Below are positions 41,643 through 56,619 of a stretch of DNA of 64,000 bases, piece after piece; within the stretch, counting starts at the first letter, position 1; each line of letters opens with the position of its first letter. The stretch is taken from contig NC_133216.1 of the NCBI RefSeq assembly GCF_040436345.1, forward strand, positions 15,704,110 to 15,768,109, given 5' to 3'. The position numbers and the translations under genes are program-made. Source of the stretch: Pagrus major (Eukaryota > Chordata > Actinopteri > Spariformes > Sparidae). Under the pieces are notes generated by a model. It was not told the origin of the DNA. It searched no databases and saw only the letters and a program-made list of their open reading frames with translations.

Positions 41643-43490
41643 GTGAGAGGGCACAGCATGCTTTTCTTTTGTAATCAGAGGTAGCAGGGAGGAGGAGGAG
41701 GAGGAGGAGGAGGAGGAGGTGACTGCCCTGCTGAAGTGTCCTTGAGCAAGACAGACTGTGTTTCATCTCTGGTGCTGATGCAGCACTTTCACCCCCTTGT
41801 GAAGGAAAGAAAGTTTGAACTCACGTTTCCTGTGCAACCAATTAAGTTTGCTGCCCATCTAAATGGCTCATTTCCTCAGTGGCTGCAAAAGTGAATCAAA
41901 TGTTGAAAACATTATTTGTACATTTCTTGTCTTCTTATGTTAGATTATTGTATTACCAGTGACTTTCTTTCTTTTAAAAAAGAAATAGTGCAAACATAGA
42001 GACAATGAGTGATTTAATGTCTGCAAATATCATTAACACATTTCAGGAGAAATAACGTTGGATAAGTTTAGTCTTTAGAGCTCATTAGAGGCTAAAATTT
42101 ATGGTCCCCGCTTTTCAGGAAGAGTCTGATTTAATTTTAATTGCAACGGCAACCCAGCTATAGTTGAGTTCTCGCTATTATACTGGCTGATAACAATTTT
42201 GAAATGCATTGTCAGTATAGGTCTAATAGCCTTACAGCCATTATTTGTAAGTGTTCCAGTAAGACGTGCACAATATCAAGATACTGAAACCGAAACAGCT
42301 GTATGGAATTCAGCCATCATTATTTTATTGTTGACAACTGGGCTTTATATTGTGACATCTGAAAATATCCACTGTGCAAGGGTGTACTGTGGAATTTGCA
42401 TTTATGTGACTCTTTTTGTTTTACTGTTGCTTCAAAAACATATTTATGCATCCCTAGGGTATACCCATGCTGTTAAATGGAGGGATGCCATTTCTGAGAT
42501 ATAACTCAAAGATTCATTTTTTTGGATTTGATATAATTCAGTGTTTTCCTCAATATGCAGTGATGTCATTTAAAATCCAGAGATCACAGAAAAGCCTGTT
42601 AAATTCTGGAAAAGTTTCTTTTGGTTTGCATGTTGATCTCTTTTATCTTCGTTTTACACATGTGCTGAAATCTGATTTTGAATTACAGTTGCTTATATTC
42701 CAGTTTCCGTGTAGCTTAAATAAATATGTTGTCTGCCATTGATAGTTTTGGTCCTTGCTCAGGACAATTGAAGACACCTTTCAGGATAGAATATTTAGTG
42801 TCTGTGATGTTTCACATGAAGAAGTGGATTGTGAAGGACCTCCATACTGTCTACAATGAATTTCAATTAAGGACTCTACTAAAAGGACCCAGATCTGAAA
42901 TGCAGCAGTCCTATTTTGATTGACTCTATACTATTTTAGGTAGTTATATGATATCCACAAAAAGCTGTATAAAATATGAACATGTGTAAAAAATGCTAGC
43001 ACTCTAACTTTTGTGTTTAGCTGTTGTTAGAGTTGAAACAGAGATGAAGATCACGACAAACTTGGCTGTCTTAGATGGCTCATTTTTTGTGTAGTGTCAA
43101 ACTAAACATTATCTGAAGGCTTGTCTTAACTGAGACATGAAAGGTTACAAGCTTATACCAGTTTTATAAGCGTCTCCTCATGTTTACAAAATACCACACC
43201 TTGTTACTGAGCAGTTTTAGTGGAGCGGGGAGGTTCATCAGACATCATTACAAGTGGCTAGTGGCTGGACCTGGCCTCCTCCATCCATCCCCAGCTGCCA
43301 CTGGCTGTGTGTAGCTGTTCAGACAAGGCCAGTTGATAGTAATTATTTATGAGGCTTGGTCAAGGTCCATTACTGCTGATTGGAAGTCATTGCCTGTCTG
43401 TATGGGGTGGGGCTGGGTGCTTGGTGTAAACCCACAGTCCCTCATCTATTAGCCATATGTTTTGATCAATTAACTAAGACCTTGTATGTA

Positions 43491-43542
<52 letters not shown>

Positions 43543-45701
43543 TGTGGAACTAGTTCCTTAAATAGGCCTATATGAAAGAGGACACGGTCTGTGGCATTTT
43601 CAGCCTTCATACAATCAAACGGTGTAAAGAGCCCTCAAATGTGGTAAAACAGAAGAGTGCGTTTGGTCTTGGTTGGTGACATCATGAGTACAGAGGTAAC
43701 ATGCTTGCGTAAAGTGAGTGTTTGTGTGCATGACTATGTGAGGGAGCAAGACAGGAAAAAAGTGTGTGTGAGTGAACAAGAGGTATGAAATCCAATTGTT
43801 AGTTCTTTCACACGTGTTTGAGTCGTTATGTTTTTATTACGTTTCACGCAGGCTTCTGAGAAAATGTGTGAGTGAAATGCCACCATCCCATAAACCTCAG
43901 CTCACTACTGTGTGTTTCTTCTGTGCAGTGTGTAAAGTGGTTGTACGAGGGCTGTGGAACTTATTTCATAGGGCCCCGCTCATGGGATCCAGCCTTTGGA
44001 ATACTAATGGCTCTTTCCTGCACTGCTCTAAGTGGTACAAATCTGGTTTGATAGTTCAGCCTCTGTGTTATTTGTATTGCTTTCCTTTTTCTTCTCTTCT
44101 CCTCTATCTTGCAGAGCTCCCATAGGACCGTGTATGTGTTTTTTTTTTTCTTTTGTGTGTGTGTGCTAAAAAGATTTGGGTATTTTTTGCTTTGGTGAAA
44201 CAGAAGAAGAGATTTTAAATAATGAATATTGCTCAAACTGTTTGCGCAGTAGAAGTAGGGGGGTGCTGCATTTACATTCATCCCCATAAATGCCTCCTGC
44301 TACATGATATCAATAGGAACGCCGTGTGAGTGGTGTTTGGAAAATAGACGCTCCGCACACTGCTGTAGCCACATTAAAGAGCAGCAGAGCACCAAAGGGC
44401 CCCTGTGGAGGAACTGTAGGGCAGCCTGCATGAGTCTGCTGCTCTTGGCTGTAGACGAGCACGTTCACTAATGCAAAGTAACCCTCACTGCTGCTGATAA
44501 TGGGTGAGGTTGTTTGGGGGACAATTGGACATATTTGCTCTTGAAATGAACAGCAAAACAATTTAGGAATACAGCATTCACTTATTCAAGAATTTCACTG
44601 TACAATGAAGCTGAGTGATCATATAATCTTAGTGATTTCGTGAACTCTGTTTTCTCATGAACTGCAGCGTTCAAAAGAAATTTGCATGTTGCACTGATGC
44701 TGTTTTGCCAAAAACAAAATGATTAATCTTATAAACCATGACTCTGCTGTTTGATTGATGTTTTGTTTTAAGCATCCTGCCAATAATAGAATTAAATTGG
44801 TATGTTTTTGGTCTGTGTTCTCCAGGAGAAAACGACGTTCCAGCAGCAGTTCGTCCCACAGTTCACCTCGCAGGAAGAGGAGTCGCAGCGCGGACAGAGA
44901 CAAAGGGAGGAGCCACCGCTCACACAGGTCACGCAGCCGGGACAGAAGGTAACACCATCACACACACATACAGCTCACTGTTTATTCTGCATAGTAACTA
45001 TTTAGCCACCAACACAATGCCCTTTTTAACAGTGAATGGCAAAAAAAGACTCTTTTAGATTTAAGCACTTTAATATACACTTTCTGTCACTTTCAATATT
45101 TACAAACATGTTTCATCCATTCTGCAGACAAAGTATATAAAACACGAAGAGTAGGAGCGATGAGCGATGGCTACATCATTTAGGAGCGACAAAGACATTC
45201 GACTTGAAACGCTTTTTGTGTTTGTATTACAAATCAGTATGTGGAATGCCATTGCAGACTTTTCTTATTACAAAAGCAATAAGACTTTTGGAAGTTTACT
45301 TCAGTGTAAACAAACACATCATTTCATATTTATGTCTCATGTCATCAGATGGAGCCACATGGAAACATGGAAATGTTGCGTGTACTTGTGTCTCAGTTTG
45401 CCCCGACTATCCGTCTTACTGTGCGAGTATTAATGAAACAGAGACCCGTAGAGACAGCAGGTCATATGCAACACCAGTCCAGTCCTTCCCAAATCTCTTC
45501 TGGCAGCGGCCCGCCTTTCACTCATTAACGCAATTAAAACATCATTACCCATACATACTTTGTTGAATTATGATTATTATTGGCGTAGCTCTTTTTCTCT
45601 TTTTTGCCTTTTTTTTTGCGTAAGGGACTAACTTATTCATGCAAGACTAATGTGTGCACACCTGCACCACACTCTCTCTCTCTCTCTCTCTCTCTCTCAA
45701 A

Positions 45702-45753
<52 letters not shown>

Positions 45754-48700
45754 GCCATAGTCAGTCGTATATCCCTTTCAGAAACATAATGGCAAAGTCT
45801 CTGTGTGTGGTGGTCCATGTCATTAGCATAGCTAATCTGGTGCTAATGAACCAGTAAACTGTGCTGTTTTTAAATCCCTCACACACACACACACACACAC
45901 ACACATAAAAACATGCACAGACGCACAATTGAAGAAAAGGTTGTCATAATATATGCGCGAGTGAGGCCCTTTGTTTACTTGTGTATGGCTCCGGGGGAGA
46001 GCAGAGATCATTTTAATCACAAAGGAAAAAGTGTTTTAATATCTCCATTACAGAGTTGTCAGGGTGGACGGATGATGCAGCAGGGATGTTTTGACATAAG
46101 AGAAGTTGATGATGCTATAAAAAGATGCCAGACCTCAACTCTCCAACCTAATGGTCACAGAAAATTGTGGCTTTAGAATGAGCAACACATTTCCTTGTTG
46201 CCCTGTGAACAGGAACCATTTATGGGGAGAATTTTGGCCAAACCGTTTTCACACGTTCTCCCCCTACTCTCTGTGGTACAGTGGCAGTCACTCACAGCAG
46301 CTCTGGTGATTAAAACATCAGTCGAAAATGGCATTACTGGTGTGGTGTGAGATGAAGGGTGGAGGGGATTTGGGAGATTTAGAACTACAGTCGATGACAT
46401 CGGTGTTTACAAACGCTGTACTGTGATTAGGAGGGTTGCGTTGTGTAATCGGCTTAGCGGCGAGCGAGGAGCAGGTGGGTTGGGCTGGTGTCGGTGGGAG
46501 TGCGTGGTGGGGTGTTACGAGGTGGAGGCGACGTCGGAGGTGGGGATGTGCAAAATGATGGCATTGATGATAAATTTATGCAGTTCTGCGACAGCAGCTG
46601 CAAAACTTTGTTGTTTGACGGCCACATGTGCTCCTGTTTTAGCATTCCAAGAATGCAGCGGAAATTTTGATGTTTCATCTAATAAATGAGACTGGAGCAG
46701 AAATGATAAGTCGATGTATTGATTTGTTGATCAACAGAAAAATAATCAGAAATAATTTGGATAATTGATTTATCGTTTCAGTCATTTTTCAAGTTCCAGT
46801 TCTTTGTCTTGTTCGAGAGAAAACTGAATCTTGTTGGGTACAGACTAATGTCTGGAACAGGTCACTTTGGACTCCAGGGGATTTTTTTTGTGTGTGTGAC
46901 TATTTTCTGACATCTTATCAGGGCTGCAACTCACAATTGTTATTGTCGAATAATTTGTTGATTATTTTCTCAATTAATCAATGAGTTGTTTGGTCGATAA
47001 AATGTCAGAAAATGGTAAAAAAATGTTGACCATGATGTCCTCAAAATGTCTTCTTTTGTCCAAAAATCCAGAGATAATCAGTTTATTTTCATAGCGGATT
47101 AAAGAAACCAGCAAATATTTACATTTAAGAAGCTGTAATCAGAGAAATGTAACTTCTTTTCTTAAAATATTATGTAAACCGATTAATCACTTATCAAAAT
47201 AATAAGGCGATTCCTTTAATGGTTAGCAAGTAATTAGTTAATCGTTGCAGCTCTTCATTTTATTGACCAAAAGATTAATCTCTTAATCAGGAAGACAATC
47301 TGGAGACTAATTGATACTAAAGATAAATGTTAGTGGATTCCCTTAATGGGACTAATTAAGACAAATCTTGTGACAAATCTTATTTTGCACTCAGTGTTTT
47401 GAGTGTTTTCTGCAGCACTATGAGCGCCTGTAATATTAAAATCCGTTACTGTACAGCTCTGTTGTGGGATACTACACATTCTGCATCCACTGTGGTCATG
47501 GGAAAGCAGGTTGGTGCGTACTGTGCACAGTTGCCCTGACTGCCATTAGTCAGTGGTGTGGTGTATGTGTGTGTCTGGATGAGGCTGCCTGAGCTGGCTG
47601 AGAGGCTGGCTGATGGATCAGAGGAGGATTGAGTGGACAGGACCTCATGATTGATACGCAGATAGGATATGAGGTGCTGCCCGCCAACCCCCACCCCTGC
47701 CACACCGACCCCGGCACCACCTTCAGAATATGAAAGAGAGGAGCGAGAGGGAGACCGAGTGGAGAGAAGAAAGAGAGCGAGAGGGCACGAGAAGTTAGAA
47801 GAGAATGGAAAAGTGTGGAGAGAATGCGTCGAGTAAGTGCCAGACGGGGGGGAGCGGAGAAGATCCTAAAGGAGGAAAATGAAGAGGAAAGACAAAAAGC
47901 GTAGAGAGAACAGATAGGCTTGAGAGAGGCATATTATTCAGAAGAAATGAGAATAATAACGTCTGCATCAGAATATTGCTGGGGAGAAGATTAGGACCAT
48001 AGTGGGGCCGTCGTGGGTTGAAGGGAGGGAATATTATTACCTTCTTTTCAATCTCTCATGTATAAATAAAAAATAAAGAGATACATGAAATAAGAATAAT
48101 GCTCTATCTTGTGTTTACCATCTATCGTTGCTTACTCCCTCTCTCCTGTCTTTCTCCTTTTTCTCCGTGCCCTCAATCAGAGGAGGGCCAGGTCCCCTAG
48201 AGGCAGTCAATCTTGCCCTGAAATGTAAAACAGACAAGAGGAGCAGATTACCTATTTGCCATTAATGTTTATTCTCTTTGATGTGAGCAGGCATATCAGG
48301 CTTGTATGTGTGTGTGTGTGTGCGTGCACCTGCCTGTGTGCGCACCAGAGCATGTGTGAGGTTGATTGAGCGTATGCACGTATGTGCAGATTTGCGTGAA
48401 TGCATGTTCATGTGGGAGGGGGTGTCACAGCCTAGTCCACTGGGGCAGAGCAGAGTAGAGCATGGCAGCAGCAGAGTACAGTGATCTGATGTGTACCCAG
48501 TCCAACAAAGACGACGCAGCCTCTCATCACAGTCGGATCACAGGCACGTCTTTAGGTGAGCTCGGCGGAGCGATGTAGTGCTGAGCTTTTATGGATAGCC
48601 GCAGCAGGGGTTAAATGTGTGTGGCTCAGTCAGTCATTCTGTCAGTCCTTCATTCACTTAGTTAGCTGTAGAGGCGCTGTTAGAAGACGTCGAGGAATGG

Positions 48701-51700
48701 CAGGTGCGACAAATCCCCCACTTGACCCGTCAAAGAGAAGCTGAGCACTTCATCCATTGGTGGATTCTCACAAATGTATGCATGTGCTCACATAGGTGAA
48801 CCTACACTGCAGGGCACACACACAAATGCTTACATTTTCCTCATTAATATTTCAGGGGTGTGTTGAGTTGGCAGGGCAAGAGTGCTAGCGTCAGTGTTTA
48901 GCCCTGCTAACACTGGAGCGGGTTTCATCACTGGGCTGCTGTCATGACTCTAAGGAGAGTGAGACCTCTAATTATCTGTCTTTCCCCCAGAGGAGATAGA
49001 TAGCAAGCTAAAAACACCACCCACCATGCTAGGATGGCTGATCAGAGTCAGGATTATCTCAGCCACCATGGAGCCACAGAGGCTGGGATCAGCTCAGAAC
49101 CGGTACTGGGTAAAGAGTTGTGGTTGTTTCAAGGCTTTCTTCAATACAGCATGGAGTTCATTTTGTAAACTATGGTCCCAAATAGACGATAAAGCAGGGA
49201 ATGCTTTAGGGCGTGGCTACTTTGTGATTGACAAGTCGCTACCACGGCGTGTCCTCAGGTTCTCAATCAGATCCAATCAGGATCCCTGCTTCACCCTCTT
49301 GTCCAACTATGGTCACTTCTGGCTCCAAAAAACCATGATGGCAACGGCTATAATGCCAAATCAACGGACGAAGTCATGGTGAGTTTACACTTGGTTATGA
49401 CTAAGCCCCAAGGTTTACCTGTTAGAGCTTTGGGTTCGGTCCAAGTTTGGTCTCCTGCATTAAGCCTGACATGAACCATGGGATGTAATAATAATAATAA
49501 TGAGACACTTGAGTGAGCCCCTTAGGGACATCCTGCTGCCATCCTTCGGAGAGGTCAGAGGTCAGGGCGGAATGAAGCGCAGCGCCCAGAGCTAGCTAGT
49601 TTCATTGCCTTGGTCGTCTGGTTATGAGACAGTAGACCACTAATCCACCATGTCATGTCTTTCTGCTGCTAGAACTAGGTAATCTAGATGTTTTAGTTCC
49701 ATGACATGAGCTCTGCTTTCTGCACCAGAGATCACAGAGGGTCTCCAGTCTGTGTGTGTGTGTGTGCATGCGTGCATGTGTGCGTGCAGGGGTTGAGCGA
49801 TGGCCTGGTATTTATTTCGCACAGCAATTTTCCCCCTGTATGAGATGAGGTGTCGTACATCTGCTCGATAGCTTTTCCTGCCTCGCACTGACGTGGAGCG
49901 CGCGCAAGGTCATCCAGGCGGCTTGGGGAAACGGGGAGGGCTGAGGTGAGGAACCGAAGGGAGGGAAGGGTCTTAGAGGGGGAGGAAAGAAAGGTAGGGC
50001 AGTTAAGGAGACAGAGGTGGGGTGAGGAAAATCAACGACTTTCTTGTGGGTGAGCAGCGCGGCCTCCCAGCTTTTCATTGCACCTGGATCAGCAATTCCC
50101 CTGTCAGGTGGGGGGGGGTTTTGTCAGACATATATTTATTCACACAGTTTCGAGTGTGTGTGATGTGGCAGGTGGTTTTGGGTGTCGCTGGCTTCATAAG
50201 GGGAACAGTGTGAGTGTGTTTTGAGGATATGACAGGCGAAATCTGGTTTCCTCAACAAACCGCTGAGATCTTGCCATTATGAGGGAACCATAAGGCACGG
50301 ATGGTGGGGCTGATGGATAGGAAATAAGATGAGGGAGAATGCGAACAACCCCTAAATCCTTTTTCGTCTTTAGGTTGCAGTATCTCACTTAGTGTTCTCA
50401 CAGCTTTATCGTGAACTATACTGGAATTTAGAAGCAGGCTCCTGGCTGTTTTTCTTCCATCTGTCTGTTATCCCATGGACTCTCAACATCTTTTCTTCTC
50501 TCCCATCCACAGGATGACATTTAGCCCTTTCTTCCTTCTTCCCCTATTACTGGACTTGCAAAGTGTTGATTTAAACTGAAAGATGACCTGGTTTAGTTCG
50601 TCTGCGTCTTCTCTTCCCCATAAAAATCAACATGCTTCCAGTCGTGAGATCTGAACGCGTTTGTTGTTGTGTTTCTCTCTTTTCCTCTCCCTCCCTCTAT
50701 CTCTCTCTGTCTTACTCTCTTACTCTGTGTTGTCTTTTTTATTTATCTGCTGTAAAGGCCAGTCAAGCGCTTTGTTGTCAGAAACCTTTATTTACCAAAG
50801 GGAGGAATAAGTGACTGACACAGACAGCCTCTTTCATCCTCGCCTCGCCGCAAGCAGTGTTCCCCTCTACCGCCAGAGGAAAACCCCCCCCTCCCTCTCT
50901 CACCCCTCACTTCTGCCAAGCCGCCAACCCCCCCACCCCACCCCACTCCGCTGCACCCCTCTATCCTGCAGGCTCACAACACACTAGCCCACTCCCCTGG
51001 GTAGCAACCTAGCTATAGAGTCTGCACTGTGTAGCACACACACAAAATTCACCTCACAAAAGGCATCACACCAGTCCTCTCACACAGACGATCAAATGAG
51101 TTAGTCCGACGGTCCCAAACAAAGACTAGTTTAACATCAGAGAGTTGTCCCTTTTCTCTTTTTATCCATCTGTTTAACAAACTGTGAGTTGTGACACGTA
51201 AAGCCTGTTATGTTATTGCTTCGGCTGGAACGGTAGTTGTTGTGTGAAGGAGGAATCTCTCGGGCATCACCGCTTCAGAAATTACTCAAGCACTCTGAAG
51301 TGATTTCAAAAAACGTAACTTGCTTCCATTAATATGGGTATAAAGAGAGCTAATTCTGTCAAATGTTTAATTTAGCCAATTTAGTAATATATTGAAAAAC
51401 ATCAATGCTAAACTTGCATTTTGAATAATACATACAAAGAGCTTTTTCTGCAGACATCGGAGACGTGTGAAGTCACCTGTACATATTTTCCCTATTTAGC
51501 CTACCTGTTAATCAAGATGAAGTAAGGGTTAAATATGTAGGATCTTGAAGGCACTTACTTTAGTCCTAAATCACTATCAAGATGCTGAGAAACTGAATAA
51601 AGTCTAATAATAGAATAGCAGAATTTCCTTTCTACTTATTTAAATCGTTATTTTCTCCTGTTCATGTGTTTTAGTCCGACAGTGGGAAGAAAAAGCTTGT

Positions 51701-54700
51701 TTACTGTAAAAAATGTAGTTTTTCTTTTACATGTTTTAATGTCACATTGCCATTCACAGCGATATAATGGCATGCAAGAGAAATACACACTTGTTTATAA
51801 GTAGCATTTGATATACTGACTCATTCAAAAGGGATACAGAACAAAGGCCAACAATAAAAATTAATGTAACAGATAATGAGATAAGTAGTGGTGAATCAGT
51901 GAAATCATCCAATTTCATTTTTTGGAAATATTGCAGTAATAATTTGTATCCAGAGCTTTAGCATATTTGAATACGCATGATTCCATTTTCACCAACTAAC
52001 TGCATAATGAAGTATATTCTTTAAGTTTTTATAGATTTTATAATTTCACAAAAGTTCACTAAAAACAAAGCATAACATTTTTTTGAAGTTTACAGCTCTA
52101 ATCATGGAGAGCGGCAAATTATTTTCCCTTTTTCAAAGCTGTGTGAATGAACACAAATCTTTGTGATCATAGAGACCGGACTAGTTACTTTTTTAGCTGT
52201 ATACCAAAGACAAAACGCTTCTGTTTAATGACTGAAAGCCAGTAAATATGACACACCTACCGTCAATACTTTGGTAGAGACGCACTTGAACTGTTTTGCA
52301 AATAAAACCACTATAATGCCAAAGCCTAATACCATGCAATCAGCCCTCATTGTGTTCACTTTATGACAGTGAAAAGCCTCGTCCGTCTGGCCAGACCAAG
52401 AGAAAGACGGAGACAGAAACGCTTTTAGCTCTGGCATAGGAAAACGAACACCAAATGTATCTCTCTCTCTCTTTCCTTCCTGCCTTCTCTCTGTCTCTCT
52501 CTCCTATTTAAGCTTCTTGAAGTTCTTCCAAATTGGGTTTTAAATGCCAATTAGGAGGTTGAATGTAGTAAAATAAAAGCAAATGCAGGCAGGATGGCCT
52601 CACCTTCTGGCTGGTTAGGCTTCAGAGAGAGCCGAGCCGGACCTTTGGCTCCCAGCGAGGCTTTGAGAGAAATATCCTGCCTAATGAACACATTAATTAG
52701 AACCATAACTATTTATAAGATGATAATTAGAAACGAAGGGAGGTAAACTGGGCTTTTCCTGCAATTAATGGAGGATTAATTACGGGAGCTAATGAAGTGG
52801 ATTTTTGAAACGCGTGGAGGTGAAGTACAGAGATGTGCTGCTCGCTTTGTGATCACTGGCATAATTATTTTCTCCAGCGCCAAAGCGTTTGAGGCCCTGG
52901 TCCTCGCCGGCTCAGGCCGGCTAATAAGCATCATTGCATCGTTATATATGCACTTAAAAAGACTTGCCACTGAAATGACTGTCTAATTATTTCTAATTGG
53001 CAGGCCCTGTGTGTTGTCATTGAGCTGTTTGGAGCCGCAGCGCAGCCCTAGGTCTAATAACGCTCTGGGCGGAGAAGGAGGGGGAGAGAGAGGCAGAGAG
53101 ACAGTGATCCATAAAGAGAGAGAGAGAGAGCTAAGAGGAGAGGGGCCTCTACCAGTTGCCTGCTGCTCATAGCCGGACCTGCTCGTTGCCCCCCTGTGCC
53201 ACTCACCCAGCAGGACAGCGGGTCCTAGAATGAGGCCCGGTGCACTCGGAGGTCACCTTGCCAAGTAGCCGATTAGCAAAGTTTCATTTTATCTGTGCTT
53301 ATTTTCCCCCCCTTTTAATTAACAGCTTCTGCTCTTAATTTATGCACAGATAAACGCCACCGTCTGTCCACAGTTTTTCTTTTCACTCTTAAACATGCAA
53401 CACACACACACACACACACAGAGGGAGAGGGAGGTATCTTTATGTGCTGTGTGTGATTCAGTGGCCAGGTTTTGAGCCAGTCCGTTGAGACCCATGCTAA
53501 GAGAGCATGCATGGACAAACCTCAGTCGGGCGTGTTTACCTTGTACTCTAGTTATGCTCTGGCTCAAACCATATGGACACTATCATTCTCAGGGACTCAG
53601 AGGAAGGGTGTATACAATTATGTATAGTTTGTCTTTACAATAAGCTGGCACAGTCAAATTTAGGACAACAATTAGTGTTGACTTCTTAGCACAAATTTAT
53701 CAATAGGTTTTTAAGAATAAGTAAATATGTGCATGTTTATAGTAGATTTACATTTTCATTATTTGAGGCATTGATCTCCATTTAGGCTGCGTCATATTCA
53801 CATGTAAGGCCTCGCATGTTTGAGAGCGTATGTGTTACGATAGTGTTTGAGTGATGGCCTGGGATTATGTGTGCGAGCACCTCACTTAACTCGTCCTAAG
53901 CAGAGCCATGTGCTCCGTCCTGCCAAAAAACACTCCGTCTCCCTCTCCCTCCTGGACAACTTGAGAGCAAATTGCCAGCTAATGGAACCACTGCCTGCAC
54001 TTGTCAGTTCACTTTGGACAAGCGAAGGAACCACACAAACGCACACACACACACAAGCATGTGGTTTCACTCACACGTTTAGTAATTTATTTGTGGAAAA
54101 GGAAGAGAAAAATGAGAGAGAATGGCAGAGAAATGAAACAAGGATCATGTGCGCCTTGACTGAAACCTTGACAATCTTTTTGAAAGTAATGAAACACTTT
54201 CTCAGCATGCGCACAAGTTTTTCTATTTGAAATTTGTCTTCCTTTTTTTTGTTCTGTCTATCCGTTCGGGGTTTTGGCAGAGTCGAGGACATGAGGAGGA
54301 AGTGGAGATAGATGGATCGCCCAAAGGATACGTGGCCAACTGTCGTATGATTGGCTGAACAAAGACAAGAACACTTCTGTGACTGGTTGAACAGAGAACT
54401 CGACGTTGTGATTTTTGGCTCGAAATCAAAGCGGGAAAATGTAATTATTTTAAATGCAGTCAACAGTTTTGTTGGAGTGGAAGTTTGCCAGATTTCTCTG
54501 TAAACTCTGCAGGATACTGACACTCAGAAAAAAAGGGTGGGATGACAAAGTGTGCACCCGGTCTCTCATGTGCTGCTGCAGATGTGTAATGAATGACATT
54601 AATGCCATCACTGAAACATGTGGCATCATTTGGATCCTGCTTTCAACAGCGCATAGCAGATCAGATCAATCTTTGTACTCCTTCTGTTGAATATTAATCG

Positions 54701-56566
54701 CTGCCCCATAAAAGGGTTTAGATTTCATGAAACAGAAAAATATAAAGATATAAATAAATAAGAAATTAATATTAGAATAATATTGACAGTGGTTGCATCA
54801 GCAATAACTTTCTGGAGTAAATTGAATGCCCTTTTTTCTTTTTGAATATGTCATCTTCTTCACCATCTTCTGACATTAAATAGACCAAACAACCAATGGA
54901 TTCATCGAGAAAATAATTAACATATTAATCGACAATGAAAATTATCGTTAGTTATATCTATATTTCTAGATTTCTGCAGAATTTTGTCTGCAATTTTTCA
55001 GAAAACCGTTCCCAGAAAAAGTCACTGTGCTCAAAGGTCAGTGTCGCAGTTGTAAACCGTGACTGTTAAAAGAAGGTAAAATCTGCCTTCTTTACGGGCT
55101 ACTTCTAAATCTGTGCACGGGACATGTAGACTACGAGAAGCGACAGATGTTGTGGAGGGGAGAGGCTTTTTTCCTCTCAGAGGAGTGGAGTGTTTTCTCT
55201 TTCTATTCATTTCTTGATCTCTCTCTCTCTCTGTTCGTCTCTCTCTCTCCTTCTCCTTGTTCAATCTTGACAGCAGTTCATAAAAAAAAAGATTTTTAGA
55301 AACTTCTTTATGAGACAAGCCTCTGTTCTGTCAGAAGACAACTTTATGTTATTCCACTGAAGAGGGGAAACTAATAGTGCTATGTTTTTTACAGGGCACT
55401 ATTCCAGTTGTGTCTTGGGTGTTTAATTAAGTGTAGTTTCCCTTTAGTAGTGGAATGTGTGTCTGCTTTTTGTCGGCCCGTTCCTCGGTGCCTTTTACAG
55501 TCCACCCACATGGTTTGTCTCAGCGTTTATGATTTTTCTTATACCGGAGTTGTGAGGTTCCTAAATCACTTAAGCACACGGGGCCGAGCGGGTCCACATT
55601 TAAACAATAAAAGGCTGTTATGCTAAGGGCCCTCAGATCTCCCACCACTTCATAAATACATGCGTATAAAAGGCAGAAAAATACATCTTCCCTGACCAGA
55701 GAGAGAGGGAGAGCGAGCGTCTGAGAGCACACCTGCTAATTGGAGCCAGCTTGATGTGAAGCACGGCTGTCTGCTCTGTCTTCTCCATAAGTCCCAATCA
55801 TTTTTTCTTTGCTTTTCCCCTCTTTTTTGTTACCCTGGTTGTCCTTGACTTCCCAACTTTTTTAACCTTTTCTTCTTTTATCTTATCACTACTTCTCCCT
55901 CCACAGCCCCCTGCTGTCCTTCACGTATTGTCTCCTCACGTCTAGTCTGCACTCCCTCTCCTCCTCCTCTTCTGTCCTTCAGCTCTTTCCTCCCACCCTG
56001 TTTCCCACCCTCTTACAGATGGAGGCAATGACAACCAAAACAACTCTCTCCTAACTCGGCGTAACTAATTGTTCCGGGCCGTGATGGATGTAAGGAGGAG
56101 GGGATAAAAAGTGGGGTTTCGATTGCGTGAGTGGCTGTGAGCGAGTTGGCAAGTTAGCACCTAGTCCGAGTGTGACCTCCACTTGACCTCGTGTCTGGGC
56201 TGAGTGGCTCAGCCAGGGCCCCCCTCGACTCCAGCTGCTAATGGGTGTCATGTCGAACTGCGGCTGCACACAGGTCAGAGGTCGCGGGCGCACACCAGAC
56301 GGCCAAGTTTAGGATTGCGATGAGGAGGCTGAGTGACACTGGGCATATGTGCCAATGAAGACGCCGGGTAATCAACACATGTGCGTGCAGCAACACACAC
56401 GGCCATGCATGTATACACACATGCACATGGAAAGCACATATTGCTGCAGAAAGTCATCCTTTCCCTCATCGTTGGCTGGCTGTTGTAGGTTCATATAGAT
56501 CTGAGGGGTCTTTGAAGGCCTTTGAACTCTGCTAAATGACTTGACCTTGTGGCTTGTGGCTGTAAC

Positions 56567-56619
<53 letters not shown>

